Shown here: positions 47,634 through 58,001 of the stretch, in pieces | Position numbering within the stretch: the first letter of the stretch is position 1 | Layout of the letters: each line of letters opens with the position of its first letter | NCBI GenBank assembly: GCA_002686085.1 | Contig: NZAC01000011.1 | Location: 106,539-170,538, forward strand | Direction: 5' to 3' | Origin: Roseibacillus sp. | GTDB taxonomy: Bacteria; Verrucomicrobiota; Verrucomicrobiia; Verrucomicrobiales; Akkermansiaceae | Length of the DNA stretch: 64,000 bases | The notes under the pieces: generated by a model | Database searches by the model: none | Told to the model about the DNA's origin: nothing | The model's input: only the letters and a program-made list of their open reading frames with translations | Translations under genes and position numbers: made by a program

Positions 47634-48718
47634 AATTCCTGATGAAAGCTATCCCGAGCCCGCAGAGACATCACGAAGCCGGCCATCAAGTTAATGGTAT
47701 TTTGGACATCGCCAAGATCGGCTGTCTCGACCACAGAGTGCATGCAACGGAGGGGGAGTGAAACAAGAGCACTTGGCACGCCCTCCCGCACCGTGAAGAT
47801 CTTATCAGTATCCGTACCGGTGAAACGGCTGGAGGCCTCATGCTGGATCGGAATTCTTTTCGAGCGAGCTACCTTTTCGAGTCGCTCAATCACCAGGGGG
47901 TGATTCGCTCCTCCATGGGTAAGAGTCGGTCCTCCCCCCAGTCTCACATGTCCATGCTGCGCATTATCAATACCCGGTGTATCAGTGGCATGGGTGACAT
48001 CCAGGCAGAGACTGACATCCGGCATGAGGCGATGGGTCGCCATCAGCGCACCATTCCCACCGATTTCCTCTTGCACCGCATTGAGACAGATCAAGCGGAA
48101 AGCTGTCTTTGCCTTCGCGGCTGCCACCTTCTTCATGACCTGCGCGATTATGAAGCCCCCAATCCTGTTATCAATGGCACGGCTCACCACTCTCTGCTTG
48201 GTCAATTCCATGGGCTCATCGGCGTAAACCGCCGGATGTCCAACCCGAATACCGAGACCCGCTACTTCGTTTGCAGAACTCGCTCCCACGTCAACCCATA
48301 GCTGATGAGCTCTCGGGGCCTTTTCATTGGCAAGATCACGCCGCAGATGAATCGCAGTATTTCCAATGATCCCAGCCACTTCCTTCTTATCACCAAAGAT
48401 ACGCAAACGACGACCACGAGCGGTTGCACTATCACTTCCTCCAAGGCGGTCAATTCGCAGGAACCCATCAGGCGTTACCTGTTTGACCATGTAGCCTATC
48501 TCATCAGCATGGGCTTCCAACATGACGCTCTTCTTTCCTTCCCCCAGAGTTCCCCACGTTGACCCGTAGGCATCGCACTCCACTACATCAGCTGTCTTCC
48601 CAAGATATCGCGCCCAAACCCTCTGGCCTGGCATCTCGAAACCCACCGGGCTCGGGGTCTGCAGCAACTCAAACAAAAAGTCCTTGTCTCTTCTGGTCAC
48701 GGGGCAACTCAAGCACAA
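47630..48718 (-). CDS. M42 family metallopeptidase (FrvX-type aminopeptidase)
   Basis: VMLEAHADEIGYMVKQVTPDGFLRIDRLGG; RAIDNRIGGFI; NAVQEEIGGNGA; MHSVVETADLGDV. Confidence 0.92.
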   Translation of the reverse strand: MCLSCPVTRRDKDFLFELLQTPSPVGFEMPGQRVWARYLGKTADVVECDAYGSTWGTLGEGKKSVMLEAHADEIGYMVKQVTPDGFLRIDRLGGSDSATARGRRLRIFGDKKEVAGIIGNTAIHLRRDLANEKAPRAHQLWVDVGASSANEVAGLGIRVGHPAVYADEPMELTKQRVVSRAIDNRIGGFIIAQVMKKVAAAKAKTAFRLICLNAVQEEIGGNGALMATHRLMPDVSLCLDVTHATDTPGIDNAQHGHVRLGGGPTLTHGGANHPLVIERLEKVARSKRIPIQHEASSRFTGTDTDKIFTVREGVPSALVSLPLRCMHSVVETADLGDVQNTINLMAGFVMSLRARDSFHQEL

Positions 48719-48811
48719 CCTGACACGCCCGCAAATCCAGAAAAAGATCAGTATGATTCACGAATCACCTACATCTTCCGTTTTCACCGGTAAGCAGAGT
48801 CACCTTTAACA

Positions 48812-49663
48812 CTACGTCTTGATATCCCTGACCCTGAAAGCCATCCACCCAAGAACAAACAGAGTCAGATCAAGACCCACCAGAGCAGTATAGCTCTCTG
48901 CCAGCTTGGCCCACGAGATATTGTTCTCAAGGGCGAAGACCCAGTTACTCATCCGGTGGGTCAGTAAATGCTCCCGGTATGGGGCCATGAATGGAAGCAT
49001 CTGAAGGACCGAATCCACGAAAAGCACGCTGAGCGCCAGAATAGTGGCAGCCGCAGGCTTAATCTTGAGGCAGGAAAAAGCGAACCCGATCGAAGAGAGC
49101 GTGCACATGCTCAGACTGAGAAGGAGAAGGGCCAGGCAGAGCCGTCCAATGCCCGCACTCAACTCGGGGAAGAATGCAAAGACCTTGAGCTCATAATTCC
49201 ACACGAAAAGGCCTCCATCCCAGCCCAGAGCGATAGCCGACATCAAGTACCCTGAGATCCCTACAAACCAAACGAAGGTGAGGGTATAGACAAGAACCGC
49301 CACATATTTGATGGTAAGGACTCTGAGTCGGCTGATAGGCCGCGCCAGAACCATCCTGAGATTTCCGTCCTCACTTTCCTTAGCGACGATATCTCCGGAT
49401 ACAAGAGCAAGGTAGATCGCGCCAAGCATCGCCATGCTAAAGCCGATCATCCAGTAGGTCACAGTCAACGCTGAGTAATAGTGATCAACCTCCAGACCCG
49501 CATCTGAAAGAATCTTGGCCATTTCCTCCCTTGGCTTATCAAGGTGAAACACCCACAGAATCACCAGTTCGAGAATAAGGAATGCCCCATACCCGATGTA
49601 GGTCCGCCGGCGGGCGTAGAGCTTCTTCAACTCACTCCGAACCTGGATGAGAAAAAGACTCAT
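48812..49663 (-). CDS. ABC-2 type transporter permease
   Basis: Multi-TM; GDIVAKESEDGNLRMVLARPISRLRVLTIKY. Confidence 0.85.
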   Translation of the reverse strand: MSLFLIQVRSELKKLYARRRTYIGYGAFLILELVILWVFHLDKPREEMAKILSDAGLEVDHYYSALTVTYWMIGFSMAMLGAIYLALVSGDIVAKESEDGNLRMVLARPISRLRVLTIKYVAVLVYTLTFVWFVGISGYLMSAIALGWDGGLFVWNYELKVFAFFPELSAGIGRLCLALLLLSLSMCTLSSIGFAFSCLKIKPAAATILALSVLFVDSVLQMLPFMAPYREHLLTHRMSNWVFALENNISWAKLAESYTALVGLDLTLFVLGWMAFRVRDIKT

Positions 49664-50598
49664 GCCTCACCCTCCTCTCCGACGTCCCTGCTGCTCACCT
49701 CGAGATACACATCCTCAAGCGAGCGCCGGACCGGAGTAAGTTTCCGCAAGGCCACTCCAGCGCCGACAAGCTCACCTGCGACATCGGCAGGATCGGTCCC
49801 CTCAGGAAAAACCACCCTCGAGGAACCTTCTTCCTTCTTCCCTCCCAATCTCTGATAACACATCGCCGCTTGCGCAGATGGATCCGCCTCGATCTCGAGC
49901 GTCACCTGCTCGTCCGCGATTCCCCCGAGCCGGCCATCATAAACCTTTCTTCCCTGCCGAACGATTGCGACCCGGTCACACATCTGCTCCACCTCTGAAA
50001 GAAGGTGAGAATTGAAGAGCACGGTGATTCCCCGCGTTTCGCGAAGTCCAAGAATAAAGTCGCGGAACCACTTTATTCCCTCCGGATCGAGGCCGTCGGT
50101 AGGTTCATCAAGTAGCAGAAGGCGAGGTTCTGGAAGCAACGCCTGAGCAAGCGCCAGTCGCTGCCGCATGCCGTGGCTGTAGGTCGAAACCCGGGAATGG
50201 ATCCGATCCTTGAGGCCCACTTCCTCCACAACTCGAAGAGCGGCCTCTTTCTCAAACCCTCCGGAATAACTCATCAGGACCTTGAGATTATTCCAGCCGC
50301 TCAGGTAATCATAAAAAGCCGGGGATTCAAAAATTGCGCCAGCATACCGGAGAGCATTCGCCCTTTTGCGCTGCACGGACTGTCCTCCAATTTTCGCTTC
50401 ACCATGGTCGGGCTCCACCATGCCCAGCAAGATTCCCAAGGCCGTGCTTTTGCCCGCCCCATTATGTCCCAGCAGCCCAAATATCTCTCCCTCCCGGACT
50501 GTAAAGGAGAGGTCTCGTAGAGCCGGCTTTCCCCCAAACGACTTGGAGAGATTTGCGGCCTCGAGAATTACCCCGGGATCAGAATCACTTGTCACCAC
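49660..50598 (-). CDS. ABC transporter ATP-binding protein
   Basis: GLLGHNGAGKSTALGILLGM; YSHGMRQRLALAQALL; LLLLDEPTDGLDPEG. Confidence 0.93.
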   Translation of the reverse strand: MVTSDSDPGVILEAANLSKSFGGKPALRDLSFTVREGEIFGLLGHNGAGKSTALGILLGMVEPDHGEAKIGGQSVQRKRANALRYAGAIFESPAFYDYLSGWNNLKVLMSYSGGFEKEAALRVVEEVGLKDRIHSRVSTYSHGMRQRLALAQALLPEPRLLLLDEPTDGLDPEGIKWFRDFILGLRETRGITVLFNSHLLSEVEQMCDRVAIVRQGRKVYDGRLGGIADEQVTLEIEADPSAQAAMCYQRLGGKKEEGSSRVVFPEGTDPADVAGELVGAGVALRKLTPVRRSLEDVYLEVSSRDVGEEGEA

Positions 50599-51220
50599 GC
50601 GAACCCTCCCACTGTGGGATCCGCATCCGCTGGATCAGCTCTCCCGCAATCTCAATCAACTGGAGAAACTCCATGATTTCATCCGGCTCCTTCCCCTCCA
50701 TTGCAGCACGCCATCCGGTTTGTCCAATTCTCTCATGCTCTTCCGCGGCATTCAGGAGTTCGTAACTCTCCAGCAGATCGGGTGGCAACTCTTCCCGCGC
50801 TGCCTTCACTGCTCGCTTGACTAGCTTCCGGCGGCGCTCAGCGGGTAGACTGTCAAAAAGTATGATATAGGTATCCAGTCCCTCCAGCAGGCGAGCGACA
50901 AACACTTTTCGCTCCCCCGTCGACAATTTGGAATAGAATTGGCTCCTGAGTTCGCTGAGACGAACCTTGGTGTCAGGGTTGAACTCCTGCCGAGTGAGGT
51001 CCGAAACGACTTCTTCGATTCTCTTGCCCCGAATCTCTCTCTCTTTTCCAAAGGGCTCTTCCTTCTTCCCCGACCAGTCTCTGAATGCGCTTTCCTCGAC
51101 AACCTTGCCCAGGTTATCCGCCGTTCTCCTCATTCCCCGAAAGTAGCCCTGAGCAGCCACTACAAGTGTCCAGATCAACACACAGATCAGGATTCCACTG
51201 CTGAAGACACGAACTTTCAT
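50585..51220 (-). CDS. Hypothetical membrane-anchored protein
   Basis: N-terminal TM (GILICVLIWTLVVAAQG) and helical soluble part; co-oriented with the ABC genes. Confidence 0.55.
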   Translation of the reverse strand: MKVRVFSSGILICVLIWTLVVAAQGYFRGMRRTADNLGKVVEESAFRDWSGKKEEPFGKEREIRGKRIEEVVSDLTRQEFNPDTKVRLSELRSQFYSKLSTGERKVFVARLLEGLDTYIILFDSLPAERRRKLVKRAVKAAREELPPDLLESYELLNAAEEHERIGQTGWRAAMEGKEPDEIMEFLQLIEIAGELIQRMRIPQWEGSRGDK

Positions 51221-51275
51221 TAATTGAACGCAAGAAACCTAGGCTTCATGACCTTTCTCGCAACCGCGATTTTCA

Positions 51276-53363
51276 CTAGTTCTCCCGCCCCCTGTCCGCT
51301 ACGAGGCTTGAGCGCAAGGCAGACAATGAGGTAGCACCGAGCGACAGGGCCAAGGCGCCGTATACCGTTATTCCTGTTCCTACAATCAGAGCGAGCGCAA
51401 TCATCCTCTGCCACAACGTTCCACTCAACCACGACTCAAGCGCAAGGCCTGCAAGGTAGACTACTGCCCCCATGAGCAGGCTCGCCAGAGCCATCCGCAA
51501 AAGACGTTGCCACTCCGAACGCGGAATCTTTACAAAACCATCCATGCCCCGCCAGAGAAGCACCACATTGACCCAAGCGGAAACTGCAGTTGCGATCGCG
51601 ATTCCAACGTGCCCGTAACCCCCGGGAAGAAGGAGGCGGAAAAGGAGGAGGCTGCACCCGATGTTCACTGCCACTGCCACGCCAGCCATGATCATGGGCC
51701 TCTTTGTATCCTCTCGTGCAAAGTACGCGGGCTGCAGGACCTTGATTAAGACATAACCGGGCAACCCCAGCGCGAATCCCGCCAAAGCCCACCCCGTCTT
51801 AGCCACATCCTCCGCACTGAATTTCTCTCCAGCAAAGAGACCCTGAATCAGGGGCTCGTGAACAGCCACCATCGCAGCAGCCGCGGGAAGGGTGAGAAGC
51901 ATGGCCAATTCCATGCCCCGAAGAATACTGTGGGCCGCTTCCGCCTCTCGACCACTACGAAGACGGCGAGTCACCTCCGGCAAGAGCACGATTCCAAGAG
52001 CAATCCCGATCATTCCCAAAGGCAGCTGATTGACCCTGTCCGCGTAATAGAGAGTCGAAATGGCTCCCTGCTGAAAAGACGCAATCACCCCACCCACCAA
52101 AAGATTCACCTGCTGAATTCCGGCGGCAATCACCCCCGGACCCATCAGGAAAAGGAGCTTTTTGAGTTCCGGATTCCAGAGAGGCTTGTGAGGAACCATC
52201 GCAGCCCCAGCCCGGCTACACGCAATCCAGAGAACCACAAATTGCAAAAATCCAGCCAGCGCAACTCCCCAAGCGAGGGACTTCCCTACCTCAAGATCTC
52301 CCTCCCAGCGCATGAACCACACCAATCCCAGAGATCCCAGCATGACAAGATTCAGTAGAATGGGAGCGCCCGCGGGAACGGCAAAATACCTGAAGGTGTT
52401 CAAGACGCCACTCAAGTGCGCGACAAGAGCCATGAAAAACAGGTAACAGAACATGATCCGCGAAAGAGCCACCGTGAGATCAAAATTCTCGGGGTGATTC
52501 CGGAAAATACGCAGGACCGCTTCCCGGATCTCCGTACCCTCGTCGACCTTTCCGACCATCACCCGGACAACAAAGTGTTCCATCCCGTGATCCTGCGGCA
52601 ACTGAATACGAGCCAATCCCGTCGGATCCATTCCAAAAATAACCTCCAATACATCTTCGCCCTCTCTTGGAACAAAGCGTTTCCGAGGATCAACATCACG
52701 CCCTACCCCGCTGTGCTTGTCCCCACTGAGGCTGAGCTGGGTAAGGATAAGCCCTTCGGAGGCGATCTCCTTCTGTCCACTGGCGACTATCGGGAATCCC
52801 TCATCTTTCAATGAGACCAGTAGCTTGCGCTTGTTACCCTCGGGGTCAAGGAGGTGCATGTCCTCGACCCTCGTTCTCGCAGACCAGTGTCTTACCGCAG
52901 CTTCGGACTTACCGGTAATTTGAAAGTAAATTTCCCGCGCACCCTTGACGTCGACCCTGGACTCATAAAACGACTTACCGTGACCGATTCCCCCAAGGTC
53001 TTTCTCGAACTTCGGCAGAAATCCCGGGACAACCACCATCATAATCCAGTGCATGCATGGAATCGCAACTAGGGTCAGGATCCCTACTGCCCAGACCAGT
53101 GCTGAAAAGGTATTTCGGGCAAAGCCTACTGCTGCTTCACTCCCCAGCTCTTCACACTTTCGACCGAAGAGTGGAACAAAGGCCGCATTATAGGCACCCT
53201 CGCCGAAAATTCGGCGAAACATGTTAGGAAAGCGAAAGGCTGCCACGAAGGCATCTGCCACCGGCCCGGTTCCCACGAACCTGGCGATCAGAACGTCCCT
53301 CAGGAACCCAAGAATTCGGCTCACCAAGGTGAGCCCGGACACCGTCATCATTGCCCGCAACAT
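51276..53363 (-). CDS. murJ: MurJ/MviN lipid II flippase family with large insertion
   Basis: SGLTLVSRILGFLRDVLIARFVGTGPVADAFVAAFRFPNMFRRIFGEGAYNAAFVPLF; ~170 extra residues before ENFDLTVALSRIMFCYLFF. Confidence 0.9.
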   Translation of the reverse strand: MLRAMMTVSGLTLVSRILGFLRDVLIARFVGTGPVADAFVAAFRFPNMFRRIFGEGAYNAAFVPLFGRKCEELGSEAAVGFARNTFSALVWAVGILTLVAIPCMHWIMMVVVPGFLPKFEKDLGGIGHGKSFYESRVDVKGAREIYFQITGKSEAAVRHWSARTRVEDMHLLDPEGNKRKLLVSLKDEGFPIVASGQKEIASEGLILTQLSLSGDKHSGVGRDVDPRKRFVPREGEDVLEVIFGMDPTGLARIQLPQDHGMEHFVVRVMVGKVDEGTEIREAVLRIFRNHPENFDLTVALSRIMFCYLFFMALVAHLSGVLNTFRYFAVPAGAPILLNLVMLGSLGLVWFMRWEGDLEVGKSLAWGVALAGFLQFVVLWIACSRAGAAMVPHKPLWNPELKKLLFLMGPGVIAAGIQQVNLLVGGVIASFQQGAISTLYYADRVNQLPLGMIGIALGIVLLPEVTRRLRSGREAEAAHSILRGMELAMLLTLPAAAAMVAVHEPLIQGLFAGEKFSAEDVAKTGWALAGFALGLPGYVLIKVLQPAYFAREDTKRPMIMAGVAVAVNIGCSLLLFRLLLPGGYGHVGIAIATAVSAWVNVVLLWRGMDGFVKIPRSEWQRLLRMALASLLMGAVVYLAGLALESWLSGTLWQRMIALALIVGTGITVYGALALSLGATSLSALRSSLVADRGREN

Positions 53364-53430
53364 CCGCCTTCAGAATGCCTTATTCATTCCGAACATTCAA
53401 TGCCTCATCGAGGGACACATCAAAGGCTCT

Positions 53431-54465
53431 TCAACGGAACGCTGCGCGGCGCAAACGGTCCATAATGGCAGAACCAAGACCCACATCGCTGACAGGCTCA
53501 GCCACGATTGCATCGATCCCCTCAGCATCCAGACTACGCAGGGAATGGAAAAAACGAACTGCGGCCTCCGCTAATTTCCCCTTGCCGGGGCTGAGGACCT
53601 CCACCCGGACCCAGTCATGGCGTTCGAGATAGCCATCCTTGGCCTCTCCCCTGTAACTCAGAAGAGCGTAGCGTTTGCCCTCTTCCGGCTCAAATTCCTC
53701 CGGGCTATCATGCAGCAGAACCGGAATCTCCGGGGCGTAATGAGAATCGAGGCTACCCGGAGCCTCTGGCCGATCACCCTTACCCCGGCCAGCTCTCAGA
53801 ACCTTGCCAAACTTCTGGAGTTCTTCCCGGGTTACCGGACCGGGCCGAAGCAATCGGAAGACAGGGCGTTTCTCTCCCACCTCTACTGCAATGATCGTAC
53901 TCTCCAATCCGTTCGAGCAAGCTCCTCCATCCACAATGAGGGGAATGCTCCCCTTCAGCTCGTCCAACACCGCACTCGCCGAGGTAGGGCTGATGCGACC
54001 AAAGCGATTAGCACTCGGAGCAGCGATAGGACCTAAGTCCTTAGTGAGAAGCCGCATGACCTCGTGCTTGCTGACACGCACTGCCACCGTAGGGAGGCCA
54101 CTGGTCACAAGATCGGGAATGTCCTCATGCTTTGGCAGGACCATCGTCAATGGTCCCGGCCAGAAGGCTTTTGCCAACTGCCGCACAACGTCCTCAAGTT
54201 CCTCGGAAACAACCGCTACCCGATGGAGATCCCGAATACCCGCTATATGCACAATGAGGGGATCGAAGGAGGGACGGCCCTTGGCCTCGAAAACCTTGGC
54301 CACCGCCTCCGCATTAAAAGCATCAGCCCCCAACCCATAAACGGTCTCGGTGGGAAGCGCCACCACCTCTCCCGCCCTCAGAACCTTGGCTGCATCCTCC
54401 GCAACCGCCCGCCAGTTTTCAAAGTCAGCTATTTCCACCCGGGTCTGCACGCCAAACTGTAACAA
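53431..54465 (-). CDS. L-threonylcarbamoyladenylate synthase (Sua5/YwlC); true start probably a few codons inside
   Basis: LRAGEVVALPTETVYGLGADAFNAEAVAKVFEAKGRPSFDPLIVHI; C-terminal Sua5 domain. Confidence 0.92.
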   Translation of the reverse strand: MLQFGVQTRVEIADFENWRAVAEDAAKVLRAGEVVALPTETVYGLGADAFNAEAVAKVFEAKGRPSFDPLIVHIAGIRDLHRVAVVSEELEDVVRQLAKAFWPGPLTMVLPKHEDIPDLVTSGLPTVAVRVSKHEVMRLLTKDLGPIAAPSANRFGRISPTSASAVLDELKGSIPLIVDGGACSNGLESTIIAVEVGEKRPVFRLLRPGPVTREELQKFGKVLRAGRGKGDRPEAPGSLDSHYAPEIPVLLHDSPEEFEPEEGKRYALLSYRGEAKDGYLERHDWVRVEVLSPGKGKLAEAAVRFFHSLRSLDAEGIDAIVAEPVSDVGLGSAIMDRLRRAAFR

Positions 54466-54496
54466 TTAATTGTTATGGTTTAGAATTTAGAAATTC
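54460..54496. promoter_or_regulatory. Divergent sua5/aroK promoter region with two palindromes
   Basis: TAACAATTAATTGTTA (54460-54475, perfect 16-bp palindrome) and GAATTT-AG-AAATTC (54483-54496). Confidence 0.4.
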
Positions 54497-54515
54497 ACTT
54501 TAAACTACCGTCCTG

Positions 54516-55064
54516 ATGAGCGGAGGAGAGACATTTCCCAGCGAAAACATAATTCTGATTGGGTTCATGGGGTCAGGAAAATCCTCTATTGCCCGTGATC
54601 TCTCCACCGCACTGGGATACCCGGTGGTAGATACCGACTCTCTGGTCGTCGAGCAGGCAGGTAAGCCGATTCCTGCGATTTTCGAAGAGAATGGTGAGGA
54701 GGAGTTCAGGGACCGTGAGACTGCTGTGCTTACCGAACTGGAACAATCTGGCCCAACCCACCGGATTGTCGCCACCGGCGGCGGCATTGTCGAACGCCCA
54801 GCCAACCGCAATATCCTGAAAAAAATGGGCTTTGTCGTCTGGCTCGTGGTGTCCCCGGAGGAAATCCTGCGGCGCACTGCCAAGAACCGCGAGAGGCCAC
54901 TTCTTAATACCGACGATCCGGAGGAAACAATCCGCCGTTTGCTCGAGAGGCGAGTGGACTTCTACCGGGATACCGCACATCAGGAGATTGAAACTGATGA
55001 TCTCACCTTCCCGGAAATTACTACCGGAATCGTTGAATCGGCTCGCTACTTTTTCTCTGGTTGA
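54516..55064 (+). CDS. aroK: Shikimate kinase
   Basis: IILIGFMGSGKSSIARDLSTALGYPVVDTDSLVVEQAG; IVATGGGIVERPANR; NRERPLL. Confidence 0.92.
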   Translation: MSGGETFPSENIILIGFMGSGKSSIARDLSTALGYPVVDTDSLVVEQAGKPIPAIFEENGEEEFRDRETAVLTELEQSGPTHRIVATGGGIVERPANRNILKKMGFVVWLVVSPEEILRRTAKNRERPLLNTDDPEETIRRLLERRVDFYRDTAHQEIETDDLTFPEITTGIVESARYFFSG

Positions 55065-55097
55065 AGAACGGCCCGTTCCCTGTCACGTCCTATCTCC

Positions 55098-56162
55098 GTG
55101 GATCCCGTCATCGCCAAGCGTAACGTAAAGTTCATTGCCACCAAGCTCGGCTTTGACGATTGCCGGGTTGCGCCTGCCCGCAGGGCGAGGCATGCCGATG
55201 AGTTTCTGCGCTGGGCGGCGGAGGGTAAGGCCGGTGACATGAAATGGCTTGAGCGCGATCCCGAGCGCCGAACCGACCCCCGCAATATTCTTCCCGGTGC
55301 GCAAGCTGTTGTCTGCCTTGCCCTTAACTACTACCCGGGACCGGCCGACCCTAATCCAGCCTATCAGATCGCCCGCTATTCCTGGAATGAGGACTACCAC
55401 GACATCATCGAGGAAAAGCTCAGAGATCTCGACCTTGCAATGAAGGAGCTTGGCGGCACCCAGCGTTACTACGTGGATACCGGTCCGGTTCTTGAAAGAG
55501 ATATGGCAACCGAGTCCGGACTGGGATGGAATGGGAAATCCTGTGTTCAAATCCACCGCCGGTTGGGGGCGTGGTTTTTTCTTGCCGAATTAATCACCAC
55601 TCTTCCACTTGAGCCCGATACGCCGACCCAGAATTACTGTGGGAAGTGTATCGCCTGTATCGACACGTGCCCCACAAATGCCATCACTCGCCCTCACCAC
55701 GTGGACGCGCCAAGGTGCATTTCCTACCTCACCATTGAACACAAGGGCTCCATCCCCGAGGAACTCCGTCCTCTCATCGGGAACCGTCTCTACGGATGCG
55801 ATGACTGCCTCGCAGTCTGCCCGTGGAACCGTTTTGCAAAAGCCAGTCGTGATATTCGTTTCCATGCACGAACGGAAGTATTCGAACATCAGCTTCGTGA
55901 TTTCCTAGCGCTCACAGACGAGCAATTTCGCAGTCTCTTCAGGAAATCACCAATTAAGCGTATCAAGAGAAATCGCTTTCTTCGTAACGTTTGTGTCGTC
56001 CTCGGGAACGTTGGTGATTCTGGAGATCTCCCCGCCTTAGAGGCTGCCGTGGAAACAGAGGACCCCCTCATTGCCGAACACGCGGCGTGGGCGATCAGCC
56101 AGATCAAAGAACGCATGGATCCGACGACATGCACTTCAGGAGCTCGCAATCTCCCCGCGTAA
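55098..56162 (+). CDS. queG: Epoxyqueuosine reductase QueG
   Basis: CGKCIACIDTCPTNAI and CDDCLAVCPWNRFA Fe-S motifs; HEAT-like C-terminus. Confidence 0.93.
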   Translation: MDPVIAKRNVKFIATKLGFDDCRVAPARRARHADEFLRWAAEGKAGDMKWLERDPERRTDPRNILPGAQAVVCLALNYYPGPADPNPAYQIARYSWNEDYHDIIEEKLRDLDLAMKELGGTQRYYVDTGPVLERDMATESGLGWNGKSCVQIHRRLGAWFFLAELITTLPLEPDTPTQNYCGKCIACIDTCPTNAITRPHHVDAPRCISYLTIEHKGSIPEELRPLIGNRLYGCDDCLAVCPWNRFAKASRDIRFHARTEVFEHQLRDFLALTDEQFRSLFRKSPIKRIKRNRFLRNVCVVLGNVGDSGDLPALEAAVETEDPLIAEHAAWAISQIKERMDPTTCTSGARNLPA

Positions 56163-58001
56163 TTTACGCCGCATCCAATCTGAGAGAACGTCTCCTGCAA
56201 ACACAACCGCAACTCCAAGGAGAACATAAAACAGCATCTCGTCGTAACGAAGCCAGTTATGTGCGATTGAGACATAGTAGCCAAGTGATGAGATGCCCAG
56301 CATCCCGAGGATCGTTGCCTCCCGGATACAAGTCTCCCATCGATAAAAGAAAAAGAGGAGAAAGCGGTTGAAGGACAACGGAGCCAGGCTTCCGCAATAG
56401 GATTGGACTCGCCCCGCACCACTTTGGATCCAATGCCTCGGAACCTCTGGCCTCTGATTCTCCATCACCTCTCCCCACAATCGACCCAGAATGCCGAGAT
56501 TATGGAGCGCCAGGGCGAACACGAGAGGCCACGCGCTTGGCCCAAGTAGACCAACGAGGAGAAAGGCGTAGACATATTCCGGCACCGCCCGGGCGAGAAT
56601 AAAAAGGCTCCGGGTCAAAAAACCGACTCCACTCCACCACCAATGAACCCATCGGGAAGCGGCCCCAAGAACACCGAATGGCTCGCCCCGGGCGAGCGCC
56701 CGACTTCCTGCAGGGAGAAGCAAAGCAGCTCCCATAGCTGCAAGAACTATCGCTGAGCTGGCAATCGCCACGGTATTAAGCAGTGCCTCTGCTCCGTTTC
56801 GTGACCATAGATCCACCGCCCAATCCTTTACTGCCTTCCCCTTCCCCTCCAAGGCCTCTATCCGCTCGCTTCCGGATGCCGTAGAATTCTCAGGGCGGGC
56901 TGGTGCCGGGGTCAGCTTGGTAAGAAACCGACCTATCCGCGCATCCCGTTGCTCCGCAGCCATATTTATTCCGAGCTCTCTCCCATTGGTCCATGAGATT
57001 AAAACCAGCATCATACCCGCGAGGAGCCCTCCCCGCACTATCCAGTCGCGCGGCGCTGTTCGCCGCAAACGCGCTTCGGACCTCCCCGATTCCAACTTGC
57101 TGAGTTCCGGCACCGCCTTTCGAGTCGCGCCCCGGTTCAACCTATCTCGAAGGCGGGCACCCAAGGTATCAACTCCCACCACCACGATCACTAGGGCATA
57201 GAGCTGGGTCCATACCTCTCCATAATAGAGGCTCTCATAAGACTGGCGAATTCCCAGCCCGATGGTTTCGACACCAATGAAGCCAAGGACCGCGGACGAA
57301 CGCAGAGCGCATTCGAACCGATAGACGGTGTAAGTAAGCATCTCTGGTAATGCAGAAGGCAGAAGCGCACTCAAAAAGGCCTGCACCGGAGAGGCTCCCG
57401 TAGCCATGAGCGTGGAACGGGAACCCTGGGATTGCTCATCGATTAATTCGGAGAAGACCTTGCCAAGTGTTCCCGCGAAGGGCAGCGCCAGCGCACTGCA
57501 CGCCGCGATAGGGGCATCTCCAAGGGCCGAGAGAAAAAATAGCGCCCAGACCAGCTCATGAATCGATCGTCCCAGGGTAATGAGAAAGCGGCAACCCCAC
57601 CGGAGCAGGCGAAGCATACCTCGCATTATAGTCCTCCCTACGGGGGCCTTCCCATACCGCATTCCTCCGGGCCACCATGCGGACGAGGCAAGAAACCCCA
57701 GCACCAGTCCCGAAGGCACCGCGAGACTGATCGCGATTAGTGCATAACGGAAAGTACGAAGCAGGCTCTCTCCCAAGCGGAGGAGGAACGGACGAGCATC
57801 CTGGGGAAGGGAAGGATTCTCATCGGCAAGAGAGGGCGAAAGAGCTGCTCCGAAGAAACGTCCTGCCTCAGCAAAGGGATCCGCACCTTCACTCAGCTGG
57901 ATAATCCGGGGTCCCAGAACCCATCCGGAAACCAGGAGCACACCAAGCAACGCCACTACCGCCAGGCGCTTTCCAAGCCAGAATGTGCCTGGCACTTTCA
58001 C
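56136..58001 (-). CDS. phnE: Phosphonate/phosphite ABC permease, fused double PhnE
   Basis: 621 aa with two PhnE-like halves (IHELVWALFFLSALGDAPIAACSALALPFAGTLGKVFSE... and RAVPEYVYAFLLVGLLGPSAWPLVFALALHNLGILGRLWGEVME...). Confidence 0.88.
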   Translation of the reverse strand: MKVPGTFWLGKRLAVVALLGVLLVSGWVLGPRIIQLSEGADPFAEAGRFFGAALSPSLADENPSLPQDARPFLLRLGESLLRTFRYALIAISLAVPSGLVLGFLASSAWWPGGMRYGKAPVGRTIMRGMLRLLRWGCRFLITLGRSIHELVWALFFLSALGDAPIAACSALALPFAGTLGKVFSELIDEQSQGSRSTLMATGASPVQAFLSALLPSALPEMLTYTVYRFECALRSSAVLGFIGVETIGLGIRQSYESLYYGEVWTQLYALVIVVVGVDTLGARLRDRLNRGATRKAVPELSKLESGRSEARLRRTAPRDWIVRGGLLAGMMLVLISWTNGRELGINMAAEQRDARIGRFLTKLTPAPARPENSTASGSERIEALEGKGKAVKDWAVDLWSRNGAEALLNTVAIASSAIVLAAMGAALLLPAGSRALARGEPFGVLGAASRWVHWWWSGVGFLTRSLFILARAVPEYVYAFLLVGLLGPSAWPLVFALALHNLGILGRLWGEVMENQRPEVPRHWIQSGAGRVQSYCGSLAPLSFNRFLLFFFYRWETCIREATILGMLGISSLGYYVSIAHNWLRYDEMLFYVLLGVAVVFAGDVLSDWMRRKLRGEIASS

